Source of the DNA: Oscillospiraceae bacterium
GTDB taxonomy: Bacteria; Bacillota; Clostridia; Oscillospirales; Ruminococcaceae
Assembly (NCBI GenBank): GCA_009778065.1
Contig: WRKM01000010.1
Location: 26,023 to 90,022, forward strand
Direction of reading: 5' to 3'
DNA length: 64,000 nucleotides
Shown here: piece after piece, positions 47,311 through 57,309 of the stretch
Layout of the letters: each line of letters starts with the position of its first letter
Position numbering within the stretch: position 1 is the stretch's first letter
Position numbers and translations under genes: made by a program
Notes under the pieces: generated by a model
Told to the model about the DNA's origin: nothing
Databases searched by the model: none
Seen by the model: the letters and a program-made list of their open reading frames with translations, nothing else

Positions 47311-48370
47311 AGCAAATGTTGAAAAACAAGATAAAATAGGTGGGCAGGCACTCTTTGACGGTATCATGATGCGCGGCGAAAAAAGAGCCGCTATGGCAGT
47401 ACGTAAGAAAGACGGAACTGTTTATACAGAGGAGTGGGATTTAAAACCGAAAAAATGGTATCAAAAAGCTCTTTTTGTCCGCGGGATTTTTAATTTCGTG
47501 TTACAAATGCGTGACGGCTATAAATATATGATGAAATCGGCAGAAATCTCAGGCGCGTTCGACGATGAGGGAGACGAGCCGATGAGCAGATTTGAAAAAT
47601 GGCTGACTGAGAAATTCGGTGATAAACTGATGACAGGGGTAATGGTCATAGGGGTAATCCTCGGAGTCGCGTTCGCTCTGCTTCTCTTTATGTTCTTACC
47701 CACCTGGATTTTTACGGGACTCGAATCGCTTTTTAATATTAATGAATCGTGGCGTCCTTTTTTCGAGGGTATAATAAAAATAACTGTTTTCGTCAGCTAT
47801 CTGTCGCTCACTTCGCTGATGAAGGATGTCCGCAAAACCTACGAATATCACGGTGCAGAGCATAAAACTATTTTTGCCCATGAGTCGGGTGCGGAGCTTA
47901 ACGTAGAGAATGTCAGAAAATACAAGCGGTTTCATCCGCGATGCGGAACGAGTTTTATTTTTCTGACGCTCGCTATCAGTATTCTGTTTTATTCTGTTAT
48001 TCCGATTCAAAACAACGATTTTATTGAATGGTTCGGGGTGAGTAAATTTGTAGCCAATTTAATTTGGTCTACTCTTAAAATCCTGTTACTTCCTGTTTTA
48101 GTGGGTATTTCCTACGAACTTTTAAAATTAGCGGGGAAATACGATAAGAATATTATAATGCGAATTATATCCGCACCCGGTATGGGAATCCAGCGGCTCA
48201 CAACAAAAGAACCTGACGATGAACAATTAGAAATAGCAATAGCGGCATTCCTGCCGGTTTTACCCGTGACGGACAATGTACAAAGTACAATTGACAATGG
48301 ACAATTGACGGACAATGTACAATGCACAATTGACAATGGACAATTGACTGCCGAAGATAAACAAGCATGA
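47300..48370 (+). CDS. DUF1385 (YqhQ-type) membrane protein
   Basis: 356 residues. The family opening GGQALFDGIMMRGEKRAAMA is clear, as are YEYHGAEHKTIFAHE and RFHPRCGTSF. Four hydrophobic segments (about 114-134, 158-172, 221-236, 249-273) indicate an integral membrane protein; the function is unknown. The last 30 residues are not family sequence: they are encoded by a 39-bp tandem repeat (DNVQSTIDNGQLT twice). The family is often near prmC, as here (overlapping by 4 bases). Confidence 0.88.
   Translation: MSDKANVEKQDKIGGQALFDGIMMRGEKRAAMAVRKKDGTVYTEEWDLKPKKWYQKALFVRGIFNFVLQMRDGYKYMMKSAEISGAFDDEGDEPMSRFEKWLTEKFGDKLMTGVMVIGVILGVAFALLLFMFLPTWIFTGLESLFNINESWRPFFEGIIKITVFVSYLSLTSLMKDVRKTYEYHGAEHKTIFAHESGAELNVENVRKYKRFHPRCGTSFIFLTLAISILFYSVIPIQNNDFIEWFGVSKFVANLIWSTLKILLLPVLVGISYELLKLAGKYDKNIIMRIISAPGMGIQRLTTKEPDDEQLEIAIAAFLPVLPVTDNVQSTIDNGQLTDNVQCTIDNGQLTAEDKQA
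48271..48348 (+). repeat. 39-bp tandem repeat in the DUF1385 gene tail
   Basis: Units 48271-48309 and 48310-48348 differ at only a few bases and are built from ACAATTGAC/GGACAAT words. The 13-codon unit keeps frame, so copy changes only lengthen the tail. Confidence 0.9.
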
Positions 48371-49167
48371 CGAGGCAGGAAGAAAAATGGCTTCTTGAGT
48401 TTGCGGAGAAAAGCGGTTGTGATTTAGATTCGCTGTTAAAACGCCGTGAAAGCGGCGAGCCTTTGCAATATATTTTAGGCGAGTGGGAGTTTTACGGATA
48501 TAATCTAAAGGTGGGAGCGGGTGTATTAGTTCCTCGCCCTGAGACTGAGTTTCTCGTAGATTTGGCAAAGGAGCATGAAACCGATTTGGTTCTTGACCTA
48601 TGTGCGGGAACGGGTTGTGTGGGAATTGCTCTTGCGAGAGAGACAAATTGTAATGTAATTTGCGTTGAAATCTCGGAGGAAGCCATATTTTTCTTAAAGC
48701 AAAACATAGAATTAAATGGTGTTTCCGATAAAGTTAAAATCATAAAAGGCGATATTTTAAATCCCGAATTTGTTGATAATTTTTTTAACAATCAACTGCC
48801 AACTGTCAACAATCAATTGTCAATTGTCAATTGTCAATTGTCAATTGTCGTCAATCCCCCGTACTTAACAAAAATTGAAATGGACGAATTGCAAAAAGAA
48901 CTCACCTTTGAACCCCGTATCGCACTCTTCGGCGGTTGTGACGGATTAGATTTCTACAGGAAAGTCTTCACTCTATGGGGTGGAAAATTAAAAGCAGATG
49001 AGTTATTCGCTACCGAAGTCGGTTATAAACAAGCGGCGCAGGTATACGAGTTAATGGAAAATGCGGGATTTGAACCGCGAATAAAAAAAGACTATTCAGG
49101 AATAGAACGTATTATTTACGGATTTAAAAACAAGGAGAATCATAATGCCCAAAAAAGAAGCAACTAA
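48367..49167 (+). CDS. prmC: Peptide chain release factor N5-glutamine methyltransferase, with embedded 7-bp repeats
   Basis: 266 residues. PrmC methylates the GGQ glutamine of release factors. [45 protein letters not shown] and catalytic NPPY (about 162) are present. The N-terminal helical domain is short (about 30 instead of 70 residues). Just before NPPY, codons derived from a TCAATTG repeat ([14 protein letters not shown]) replace the usual strand (fDlIvsNPPY), so the repeat supplies that beta strand. The tail overlaps recA by 23 bases. prfA, the usual neighbour, is absent. Confidence 0.85.
   Translation: MTRQEEKWLLEFAEKSGCDLDSLLKRRESGEPLQYILGEWEFYGYNLKVGAGVLVPRPETEFLVDLAKEHETDLVLDLCAGTGCVGIALARETNCNVICVEISEEAIFFLKQNIELNGVSDKVKIIKGDILNPEFVDNFFNNQLPTVNNQLSIVNCQLSIVVNPPYLTKIEMDELQKELTFEPRIALFGGCDGLDFYRKVFTLWGGKLKADELFATEVGYKQAAQVYELMENAGFEPRIKKDYSGIERIIYGFKNKENHNAQKRSN
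48813..48849 (+). repeat. Five-copy heptanucleotide repeat TCAATTG inside prmC
   Basis: Five perfect TCAATTG units (48813-48847) plus TC, preceded by degenerate copies from about 48788. Because 7 is not a multiple of 3, gain or loss of one unit shifts frame before the NPPY codons. Confidence 0.95.
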
Positions 49168-50341
49168 AAAAACTGTAGGTGCGGCATCGGCGGGTGCAGA
49201 TGAAAAACAAAAAGCTCTGCAAACCGCAATCGCACATATCGAAAAACAATTCGGCGCGGGCGCGGTTATGTACATGAGCGGCGAACATAGTAAAATGAAT
49301 GTCGAGTCATTGCCGACGGGTTCACTAACGCTTGACATCGCACTCGGAATCGGCGGTCTGCCCAAAGGCAGAATTACCGAGATTTACGGACCCGAAAGCG
49401 GCGGGAAAACCACAGTCTCATTACACGCAGTCGCAGAGGCGCAAAAGAGAGGCGGCATTGCGGCGTTTATAGATGTAGAACACGCTCTTGACCCCGTTTA
49501 TGCGCGTTCTCTCGGAGTAGATGTAGACCAGCTTATTGTTTCTCAGCCCGATACGGGCGAACAGGCTCTTGAAATAATCGAAGCCTTGACTCGTTCGGGT
49601 GCGGTAGATATAATAGTGCTTGACAGTGTGGCGGCAATGACCACTAAAGCTGAAATAGAAGGCGAAATGGGTAGTGCGATTGTCGGTATGCAGGCGCGGC
49701 TTATGTCGTCGTCACTCCGTAAACTTACAAGCGTTATATCAAAAACAAACACGGTCGCAATTTTCATAAACCAAATCCGTGAGAAAATAGGCGGCTACGG
49801 AAATCCCGAAACAACGCCCGGCGGTCGCGCACTAAAATTTTACGCCTCTGTCAGAGTCGAGGTGCGTAAGGGCGAACCGATAAAAGACGAAGGAGAAATA
49901 ATCGGCGCGAGAACCAAATGTAAGGTGGTTAAAAATAAGGTTGCGCCTCCATTTAAGTCGTGTGAATTCGATATGATTTTCGGTAAGGGTATTTCTAAGG
50001 ACGGAGAGATTCTCGATATAGCGACTGAAACAGGCGTGACAAGAAAGAGCGGCGCATGGTTCTATTACGGAGACGAAAGATTAGGTCAGGGCAGAGAAAA
50101 GGCTAAAGAATTTCTCTTTGAAAATCCGGATTTAATGAGCGAGATTGAACAGAAAGTACGCGAACAAGCGGAGAAAACAGGTGTTCCGACAGGTGCGGAA
50201 AATAATGATACGGTCAGTTCTGCCGATAGCAGCGACAATACTCTGCCGCCTGCCGCACCGACCGTTTCGAGAAAATCCAAAAAGACTATTATGGTCGAAG
50301 CAGACGATAATTTTGAAGAGTTTTCACCGGACGAACTGTAA
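49145..50341 (+). CDS. recA: Recombinase A
   Basis: 398 residues, homologous-recombination ATPase and SOS coprotease. Diagnostic sequence: [14 protein letters not shown], Walker [56 protein letters not shown]. The ATG follows AAGGAG within the prmC tail. The C-terminus (after about 335) is Ser/Pro/Asp-rich, as usual. Next gene is not recX but a coiled-coil zinc-ribbon protein. Confidence 0.97.
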   Translation: MPKKEATKKTVGAASAGADEKQKALQTAIAHIEKQFGAGAVMYMSGEHSKMNVESLPTGSLTLDIALGIGGLPKGRITEIYGPESGGKTTVSLHAVAEAQKRGGIAAFIDVEHALDPVYARSLGVDVDQLIVSQPDTGEQALEIIEALTRSGAVDIIVLDSVAAMTTKAEIEGEMGSAIVGMQARLMSSSLRKLTSVISKTNTVAIFINQIREKIGGYGNPETTPGGRALKFYASVRVEVRKGEPIKDEGEIIGARTKCKVVKNKVAPPFKSCEFDMIFGKGISKDGEILDIATETGVTRKSGAWFYYGDERLGQGREKAKEFLFENPDLMSEIEQKVREQAEKTGVPTGAENNDTVSSADSSDNTLPPAAPTVSRKSKKTIMVEADDNFEEFSPDEL

Positions 50342-50390
50342 AAATTAATTTCATAAATTTTATAAATTATGTAAGCAGGAGGGCGGGCAA

Positions 50391-51392
50391 ATGGAAAGCA
50401 GAGCGGAAAAAATAAAAGCGGCAATATCCTCCTTGGAGGCAAGGATAAAGGCGGCATATGAGTATCTTGAGGAAGAGGAACAGCGAGCGAAAGACGAGGG
50501 CTTTGAGGTCACGTCTATATCGGACTATAACAGAATAAAAGGACAGATTCCCGTAGCTCATGATAAGCTGAAAGATTTAAAGGCTGAGCTTGACAAACTT
50601 CAGGGAGTTGAAGAAGACGCTCCCGCACCTTTAAAAGCAGAAGAAGAGCATACTGCCGAAGCCGAAGAGTCAAGCCCTTCCATAACTACCACGCCCGTCG
50701 AAAACTCGACAGCCGGACATACTGCGATTCTCGGTATATCCGCAGAATCGCTGACGAAACGAGGCTTTGCGTTTTTACATGACGAGGAATGGTCTAAAGC
50801 GCATGAAAAATTCGATAATGCACTCGATATAAACCCGGAGTATGCGCGTGCTTATGTCGGTTTATTATGTGTTGAACTAAAGGTCGTGAGCGAGGCGGAT
50901 TTAGCGAATTTAGACGCCCCGCTGACAGGAAACGCAAACTTTAAAAAAGCCTTGCGTTATGCGGGAGAGGAGTATGGAACCATGCTCCAGTCCTTTAATC
51001 AGATAATTTCGGGACGTAAAAAACAAAACGAACTTAAAGAGCGTATGAAGCAGGAACAAGAACGGCGCGAACGCGAGGACGAAGAAATACGTCTCGCAGA
51101 AGAAGAACGCAGACTCGAAGAGAAAAAACGTAAAGCAGAAGAAGAAATACGTCAAAAAGAAGACGAAAAGCGTAAACGTGAGGAAGAAGAAGAAAAACTC
51201 AAGAAAGAAGAAGAACGCGAGCGAAGATTAGAAGCGAAAAAACTAAAAGACGAAGAAGAAAAACGCCAAATCGAAGAAGAGCAAGAATACAGAAAAAACC
51301 AAAAAGAGTGGAGGAAAAAAGGACTCTGCTATTACTGCGGCGGAAAGAAAAATGTAATTAAGAAATGCAAGGACTGCGGAAAAACGAGCTGA
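50391..51392 (+). CDS. Unrecognised TPR-like, charged coiled-coil and zinc-ribbon protein
   Basis: 333 residues with no family I can name. Residues 1-70 form a helical coiled coil, 115-170 look like a TPR-type pair (AFLHDEEWSKAHEKFDNALDI), 215-300 are a continuous Lys/Glu/Arg helix and 309-331 a CxxC...CxxC zinc ribbon (CYYCGGKKNVIKKCKDCG). No signal peptide or membrane segment. The ATG follows GGAGGGCGGG. It sits between recA and recX; its stop touches the preferred recX start (TGATG), suggesting coupled expression. Role could be structural or nucleic-acid-linked. Confidence 0.6.
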   Translation: MESRAEKIKAAISSLEARIKAAYEYLEEEEQRAKDEGFEVTSISDYNRIKGQIPVAHDKLKDLKAELDKLQGVEEDAPAPLKAEEEHTAEAEESSPSITTTPVENSTAGHTAILGISAESLTKRGFAFLHDEEWSKAHEKFDNALDINPEYARAYVGLLCVELKVVSEADLANLDAPLTGNANFKKALRYAGEEYGTMLQSFNQIISGRKKQNELKERMKQEQERREREDEEIRLAEEERRLEEKKRKAEEEIRQKEDEKRKREEEEEKLKKEEERERRLEAKKLKDEEEKRQIEEEQEYRKNQKEWRKKGLCYYCGGKKNVIKKCKDCGKTS

Positions 51393-51862
51393 TGGAACTG
51401 AGTAACGACCTGTCAAAGGCTAAAAGCCATGCTCTGAAGTTTCTTTCCTTTCGTGACCACTCCGGCGGCGAGCTAATTAAAAAACTCGGAAAATATTACG
51501 ATAAGAAAACCTGTCTCGACGCATTATCGTGGGTTCGCGATGCAGGGTATCAGAGCGACAGAAAATATGCAGAAGAATACGCCGTGATGTTGATTAAAAC
51601 CAAGCATTACGGCGTAAGAAAAGCAAAGTGGGAAATGAAGCTGAAGGGGCTTTCCGAAGAGATAACGGAAGCCGCCCTTGAGGGTTTCGACAGTCGGGAA
51701 ATAACTAAAATAATAATAGGAATAATAGAAAAAAAATACACGCCTTTTCTCGATGACGACAAAGGTCTCAGAAAAATAACAGACGCGCTTATACGGCGCG
51801 GATATGAGTATGACGATATAAAGTCAGCCATAGCGAGTGTGTGTGAGGAACGATATGAATAA
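51392..51862 (+). CDS. recX: RecX-like regulatory protein
   Basis: 156 residues, all helix, modulator of RecA filaments. ALKFLSFRDHSGGELIKKLGK matches the RecX N-terminus, with AEEYAVMLIKTKHYG and KWEMKLKGLSEEITEAAL as later tandem three-helix units. The ATG at 51392 overlaps the previous stop; an upstream ATG (51365) would overlap more. Overlaps rimO by 8 bases. Confidence 0.85.
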   Translation: MELSNDLSKAKSHALKFLSFRDHSGGELIKKLGKYYDKKTCLDALSWVRDAGYQSDRKYAEEYAVMLIKTKHYGVRKAKWEMKLKGLSEEITEAALEGFDSREITKIIIGIIEKKYTPFLDDDKGLRKITDALIRRGYEYDDIKSAIASVCEERYE

Positions 51863-53189
51863 CACCGCAAAAATAGGTATAGTCTCACTCGGATGTCCTA
51901 AAAACCAATGTGATGCAGAACTCATGCTTGATAAAATAGCAAAAGCGGGCTTCGGGTTGGTGAGCGAACCCGGGCTTGCCGACGTTGTGATTATAAATAC
52001 CTGCGGATTTATTCAGAGCGCGAAAGAAGAAGCCATAGCCGAAATTCTCGAAGCCGTAGCGCGAAAAAACGACCGCTTTAATAAGAAAATAATAGTCACC
52101 GGTTGTCTGCCTCAGCGTTATAAGGAGCAAATGCAGGAAGAGTTTCCTGAGGTTGACGCCTTTATCGGGATAGGTAAAAACGATGATATTGTCGAGGCTG
52201 TCAATTCGGTTTTACTTGATAAAAAAGTGAACGCGTTCACTGAACCTGAAGAGCTTAATATGGAGGGACAAAGACTGCTGTCTACCCTGCCCCATTATGC
52301 CTATCTGCGAATAGCCGACGGTTGTGACAATTGTTGTTCTTACTGTGCGATTCCGTTAATCAGAGGGAAGTTTCGTTCGCGTAAGTTTGAAAATATTATC
52401 GCCGAAGCACGCGAGCTTGCCCAAGAAGGCGTCAAAGAATTAATCATAGTATCACAGGATACTACTAACTACGGAATAGACCTGTACAACGAACAAAGAC
52501 TGCCCGCCCTTCTTGACAGTCTCTGCGAAATTGAGGGAATCAAGTGGATTCGTCTTCTTTATTGTTATCCTGATAAAATCACCGACGAGTTGATTAAAAC
52601 GATTAAAGAACAGGAAAAGGTCATAAAATATATAGAGATGCCTATTCAGCATTGTAACGAGCAAATCCTCCGCGCTATGAACAGGAGCGGTAATGAGCAA
52701 ACTATCTGGGACAAGGTAGCGAAACTCAGAAATGAGGTTCGGGGTATTATTATTCGCACTACCGTAATTGCGGGATTTCCCGGTGAAAGCGAGGAACAGT
52801 TCACCGAGCTTGCGGAGTTTCTCAACAATGCGAGGTTTGAACGGCTCGGCTGTTTCCCTTATTCCGAAGAAGAAGGTACAGCGGCGGCTGATTCTGATGA
52901 CTTTGAACAGATAGATGAAAGAGAGCGTTTTCACAGGGCTGAAATCATAAATGAACAACAAGAAATGCGTATGGGAGAATTTCACGCCGAACTCGTAGGG
53001 CGAGAATTTGAGGTCGTTGTTGAAGGATTTGACAAGTATTTTGAAGTATATTTCGGACGCAGTTATATGTATGCACCCGAAATTGACGGATTGATTTATT
53101 TTACAGGGAAAGACCTTAAAATATCCGATTTTATTAACGTGAAAATAACTGATGTGATTGATAACAATCTTATAGGAGAAGTCGTGTAA
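51855..53189 (+). CDS. rimO: Ribosomal protein uS12 methylthiotransferase
   Basis: 444 residues. MTTase N-terminal (VSLGCPKNQCDAELML, Cys at about 12, plus Cys in NTCGFI and VTGCLPQ), radical SAM centre GCDNCCSYCAIPLIRG (CxxxCxxC, about 155) and C-terminal TRAM domain. RimO adds a methylthio group to uS12 Asp. ATG 51855 was chosen because GAGGAA is 4 bases upstream; the frame to 51837 is a fusion with recX sequence. PgsA follows (TAATG overlap). Confidence 0.94.
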   Translation: MNNTAKIGIVSLGCPKNQCDAELMLDKIAKAGFGLVSEPGLADVVIINTCGFIQSAKEEAIAEILEAVARKNDRFNKKIIVTGCLPQRYKEQMQEEFPEVDAFIGIGKNDDIVEAVNSVLLDKKVNAFTEPEELNMEGQRLLSTLPHYAYLRIADGCDNCCSYCAIPLIRGKFRSRKFENIIAEARELAQEGVKELIIVSQDTTNYGIDLYNEQRLPALLDSLCEIEGIKWIRLLYCYPDKITDELIKTIKEQEKVIKYIEMPIQHCNEQILRAMNRSGNEQTIWDKVAKLRNEVRGIIIRTTVIAGFPGESEEQFTELAEFLNNARFERLGCFPYSEEEGTAAADSDDFEQIDERERFHRAEIINEQQEMRMGEFHAELVGREFEVVVEGFDKYFEVYFGRSYMYAPEIDGLIYFTGKDLKISDFINVKITDVIDNNLIGEVV

Positions 53190-53752
53190 TGAAGTTGAAT
53201 TTAGCTAATAAATTAACGCTTTTGCGTGTTTTATTTATTCCGTTTTTTGTGTTTTGTCTGCTTAACGGAATGTATTTGACGGCGTTTATTTTATTCGCAC
53301 TTGCAAGCATAACGGACTGGCTTGACGGGTATGTTGCGCGTAAATATAATATGATTACAGACCTTGGTAAATTTTTAGACCCGCTTGCCGATAAAATACT
53401 TGTAATAAGTGCGCTTGTTTGCTTTATTGAAGTTTTTGCAGTTCTGCGTTTCCCCGGCTGGGCTGTAATATTAATAATTGCGCGGGAATTTATAGTATCG
53501 GGTTTTCGGCTCGCCGTGGTTTCAAAAGACAATAAAGCCGTAATCGCCGCCGATTCTTGGGGAAAAATAAAAACAGCGGCTACAATGCTTACTGTATGTT
53601 CATTTTTGGCACTTTTGGTATTTTACACACACATTCCGCAGTATTTGAAATGGTATGATATAAATATATATCTTCTTTATATCTGCACCGCGCTTACCGT
53701 GTACAGCGGCTTCACAATGATTTGGAAAAATCGGAAACTATTCGGGGAATAA
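53189..53752 (+). CDS. pgsA: CDP-diacylglycerol-glycerol-3-phosphate 3-phosphatidyltransferase
   Basis: 187 residues with about five membrane helices and the CDP-alcohol phosphatidyltransferase motif DWLDGYVARK...DLGKFLDPLADK (about 51-75), containing the DG-x2-AR-x8-G-x3-D-x3-D aspartates. It makes phosphatidylglycerol phosphate at the membrane. The ATG overlaps the rimO stop. Confidence 0.94.
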   Translation: MKLNLANKLTLLRVLFIPFFVFCLLNGMYLTAFILFALASITDWLDGYVARKYNMITDLGKFLDPLADKILVISALVCFIEVFAVLRFPGWAVILIIAREFIVSGFRLAVVSKDNKAVIAADSWGKIKTAATMLTVCSFLALLVFYTHIPQYLKWYDINIYLLYICTALTVYSGFTMIWKNRKLFGE

Positions 53753-53782
53753 TATAAATTTATTACAGGAGATTTTCACAAA

Positions 53783-56233
53783 ATGGAAAAATACGATTTT
53801 AACGCAATTGAAAAAAAGTGGCAGGATTATTGGGATGAGAACGAAACCTTTCATGCCGAAATTGACCACGAAAAACCTAAATTCTATGCGCTTATTGAAT
53901 TTCCCTATCCTTCGGGGCAGGGCTTACATGCGGGACACCCGCGTCCGTATACGGCTATGGATATAATAGCCCGTAAGCGGCGTATGCAGGGGTACAATGT
54001 GCTGTTTCCGATGGGTTGGGACGCATTCGGTCTGCCCACGGAAAACTTTGCTATTCAAAATAAGATTCACCCCCGCGAAGTCACAAAAAATAATGTCAAA
54101 AAATTTAAAGAACAGTGCAAAAGCTTTGGATGGTCTTTTGACTGGCAACGCGAGGTTGACACTACCGACCCTGACTATTATAAATGGACTCAGTGGATTT
54201 TCCTGCAATTATTTAAATCCGGTTTAGCCTATAAAAAAGAAATGGCTGTAAACTGGTGTACCGATTGTAAGGTTGTACTCGCTAACGAGGAAGTAGTCGG
54301 CGGCGAATGTGAGCGGTGTCACGGCGAAGTCATACGCAAGGTAAAGAGCCAGTGGATGCTTAAAATCACGGAGTTCGCGCAGGAGTTAATTGACGGTCTT
54401 GCGGACGTGGATTATCCCGACCGCATAGCTCAATCGCAGATTAACTGGATTGGGCGTTCTACAGGTGCAGAGGTTGATTTTGCAGTCGGTACAGCCGGTA
54501 ATGTCAGTGCAGACGGAGATGTTCTGCGGGTATATACTACCCGCCCCGATACACTTTTCGGTTCAACATATATGGTCATTGCACCCGAACATCCGTATAT
54601 AGAAAAATGGGCAAACAGTCTTAATAATATAGACGAAATCCGCGCATACGCCGATAAAGCGGCACGGAAATCCGATTTTGAAAGAAGCGAGCTTGTCAAA
54701 GAAAAATCGGGCGTCAGGCTTGATGGAATTAACGCGATTAATCCTGTGACCGAAAAAGAAATACCCGTTTTTGTCTCGGACTATGTATTAATGAGCTACG
54801 GAACCGGTGCAATAATGGCAGTACCCGGTCACGACCAACGCGACTGGGAATTTGCGAAAAAGTTCAATCTTCCCATTGTCGAGGTTGTTGCAGGACGTGA
54901 TGCCCACGGTATACCTTCCAATATAGAAAAATGCGCCTATGAAGATACCGAGGACGGCGTAATGGTTAACTCCGGATTCTTAAACGAACTCAACGTATCT
55001 GAAGCAAAATCTAAAATAACCGCATGGCTCAAAGAAACGGGAAAAGGTAAAAAGAAGATTAACTATAAACTCCGTGACTGGGTTTTCTCACGCCAGAGAT
55101 ACTGGGGCGAACCTATACCTGTTGTTTGGTGCGAAAAATGCGGCGGTTGGGTCGCTGTACCGGAAGAAGATTTACCGCTGATGCTCCCCGAAGTTGACAA
55201 TTATATGCCCGCCGAAAACGGTGAATCACCGCTTTCCGTACTTGACAGCTTTATTAACACTACTTGTCCGACCTGCGGTGGTTTTGCAAAACGCGAAACT
55301 GATACGATGCCGCAGTGGGCGGGTTCGTCATGGTATTATTTGCGTTATGCCGACCCGCATAATGACAAAGAGTTTGTCTCAAAAGAAGCCCTCGAATATT
55401 GGCTGCCCGTTGACTGGTATAACGGCGGTATGGAGCATACTACCCTTCATCTTCTCTACTCGCGGTTTTGGCATAAATTCCTGTTCGCAGCAGATAAAGT
55501 CAACACCCCCGAACCTTACTTGAAACGCACCGCACACGGTATGATTTTAGGTGAAGACAGCCAAAAAATGTCAAAATCACGCGGAAATACCGTAGACCCC
55601 AACGCCTTAGTCGCGGAAAGCGGCGCGGACAGCGTTCGGCTTTATGAAATGTTCATCGGCGATTTTGAAAAAACAGCGACTTGGAATACAGCAGGTATAA
55701 AGGGCTGTAAGCGGTTCTTAGACCGTACATGGGCTCTTATGGACATACTCGTCTGCGGAAACGAGTATTCAGAAAAGCTTGCGGGTTCTATACATCGTAC
55801 CATAAAAAAAGTCAGCGAGGATATTGAACAAATGAAGTTCAATACAGCAATCGCCGCAATGATGACGCTGATAAACGAAATATATACAGTCGGAGAGATT
55901 AATAAAGCGGAGCTTCGCGCTTTTCTGATTTTACTCTCACCTTTTGCGCCGCATATAAGCTCTGAAATGTACGAGATGACAAATGAGGGAGCTATTCATA
56001 ACGAGCAGTGGCTCGACTTTGAACCCGAACTCTGCGCTTTTGATAAAGTTGAAATCGTATTGCAGATAAACGGTAAAATAAAAGAGCGTATGATGGTAGA
56101 GAGCGGAACGGCACAAAGCACACTCATAGCCGCCGCAAAAGAAAACGAAGCAATAAAAGCCGCCCTCGGCGGTAAAGAGATTATTAAAGAAATCGCAGTA
56201 CCGGATAAGCTTGTGAATATTGTGGTAAAGTAA
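53783..56233 (+). CDS. leuS: Leucyl-tRNA synthetase
   Basis: 816 residues. Class I synthetase with HxGH in [15 protein letters not shown] (about 49), Zn-binding cysteines ([16 protein letters not shown], about 156-183), editing domain ([15 protein letters not shown], about 250, and [20 protein letters not shown], about 336), and KMSKS in [12 protein letters not shown] (about 593). C-terminal anticodon-binding domain follows. Length is normal. The ATG follows CAGGAG. Confidence 0.97.
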   Translation: MEKYDFNAIEKKWQDYWDENETFHAEIDHEKPKFYALIEFPYPSGQGLHAGHPRPYTAMDIIARKRRMQGYNVLFPMGWDAFGLPTENFAIQNKIHPREVTKNNVKKFKEQCKSFGWSFDWQREVDTTDPDYYKWTQWIFLQLFKSGLAYKKEMAVNWCTDCKVVLANEEVVGGECERCHGEVIRKVKSQWMLKITEFAQELIDGLADVDYPDRIAQSQINWIGRSTGAEVDFAVGTAGNVSADGDVLRVYTTRPDTLFGSTYMVIAPEHPYIEKWANSLNNIDEIRAYADKAARKSDFERSELVKEKSGVRLDGINAINPVTEKEIPVFVSDYVLMSYGTGAIMAVPGHDQRDWEFAKKFNLPIVEVVAGRDAHGIPSNIEKCAYEDTEDGVMVNSGFLNELNVSEAKSKITAWLKETGKGKKKINYKLRDWVFSRQRYWGEPIPVVWCEKCGGWVAVPEEDLPLMLPEVDNYMPAENGESPLSVLDSFINTTCPTCGGFAKRETDTMPQWAGSSWYYLRYADPHNDKEFVSKEALEYWLPVDWYNGGMEHTTLHLLYSRFWHKFLFAADKVNTPEPYLKRTAHGMILGEDSQKMSKSRGNTVDPNALVAESGADSVRLYEMFIGDFEKTATWNTAGIKGCKRFLDRTWALMDILVCGNEYSEKLAGSIHRTIKKVSEDIEQMKFNTAIAAMMTLINEIYTVGEINKAELRAFLILLSPFAPHISSEMYEMTNEGAIHNEQWLDFEPELCAFDKVEIVLQINGKIKERMMVESGTAQSTLIAAAKENEAIKAALGGKEIIKEIAVPDKLVNIVVK

Positions 56234-56234
56234 A

Positions 56235-57302
56235 GTGAAAAAAGTTACAGTTTTATTTATATGTGTTTTATTATTATCATCATGCCATCCTATCACACAG
56301 GCGGGTGAAGGTGATGCTTACTTGGTGATGAACGAATACGACATTGCCGTAAATCTGACAGAAGAAAGCGAGCCGGAGGACGAGGACGAACCCGCGCCGC
56401 TTACGGCGATGCTCGTACCTAAACCGGAGGACGTTATCTCGCCTGAAGAGATTACCGTCCTCTACAGCGGCGGACTTTTCATGTATAATGTAGAAACAGA
56501 TACGGTGGTTTTCAAAAAAAATGAGCATGGAAGATACCCGCCTGCCTCAATCGCAAAAATCATGACTCTGCTTGTAGTTTTGGATAATGTGTCTGACCTA
56601 AACGCCCTCGTAGAAGTTACCTACGAAGCGTTCGCCGATTTTGACAACGGCGACCCTAACATGGAAGATGCGGCAGGTGCGAAAATAGAGCAGGGACAGA
56701 CGAATTTATCTTACCTTGATTGTCTGTACGCGCTGATTCTTCCCTCGGCTTGTGAAGCGGCAAACATCTTGGCGTATAACGCAGGGGGAGGCAGTATACC
56801 GAACTTTATTGACATGATGAACGACAAGGCGACGGAGCTTGGCTGCCTTAATACTAATTTCACTAACGCGAGCGGACTGTATGAAGAGGATTATTACTCC
56901 TCGGCTTACGATATGTTTTTGATTACTAAATATACGCTGGATAAATATCCGCTGTTTGAGGAAATATATAAGAGTCCCTTTCACTCTATGCCCCCTAACG
57001 ATGAAAATCCCGAAGGCTACTTTGTGCGGAACACAAGCGCAGGACTTCGGGTTTTGCACGAAATGGATTTCGCCGAGGGTATTAAAATAGGCAGTATATA
57101 CGAGTATTTTCACGGCAGTACGCGTATTGACGGGTTTTTAACATTTGTTTCTATGGCAGAAAAGGATGGGTTAACATTTATAACCGTTTCTCTTGACGCA
57201 GATTATTACAACGATGAGGGAAAATGGAGCGGTTTTCATTATGACGACCACGCCGCACTTTACGAATGGGCGTATGAGGTGTTCGAGATAGAAGAGTATT
57301 AA
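56235..57302 (+). CDS. D-alanyl-D-alanine carboxypeptidase-like lipoprotein
   Basis: 355 residues. An S11-type serine peptidase trimming peptidoglycan stem peptides. The start has a lipobox (VLLLSSC), so export and lipid anchoring are likely. SxxK is in PPASIAKIMTLL (about 101). The second motif is SAC in LPSACEAANILA (about 173), not the classical SxN, and KTG is replaced by KIG (GIKIGSIYE), so activity may be altered. GTG start, 1 base after leuS stop; ends 7 bases from the convergent gene. Confidence 0.8.
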   Translation: MKKVTVLFICVLLLSSCHPITQAGEGDAYLVMNEYDIAVNLTEESEPEDEDEPAPLTAMLVPKPEDVISPEEITVLYSGGLFMYNVETDTVVFKKNEHGRYPPASIAKIMTLLVVLDNVSDLNALVEVTYEAFADFDNGDPNMEDAAGAKIEQGQTNLSYLDCLYALILPSACEAANILAYNAGGGSIPNFIDMMNDKATELGCLNTNFTNASGLYEEDYYSSAYDMFLITKYTLDKYPLFEEIYKSPFHSMPPNDENPEGYFVRNTSAGLRVLHEMDFAEGIKIGSIYEYFHGSTRIDGFLTFVSMAEKDGLTFITVSLDADYYNDEGKWSGFHYDDHAALYEWAYEVFEIEEY

Positions 57303-57309
57303 AAATACT

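Noticed and set aside
48271..48849. Interpreting the TTGACAATTG arrays as clustered promoters
   Set aside because: They contain many TTGACA-like words but no -10 boxes at correct spacing; they are better explained as repeats.
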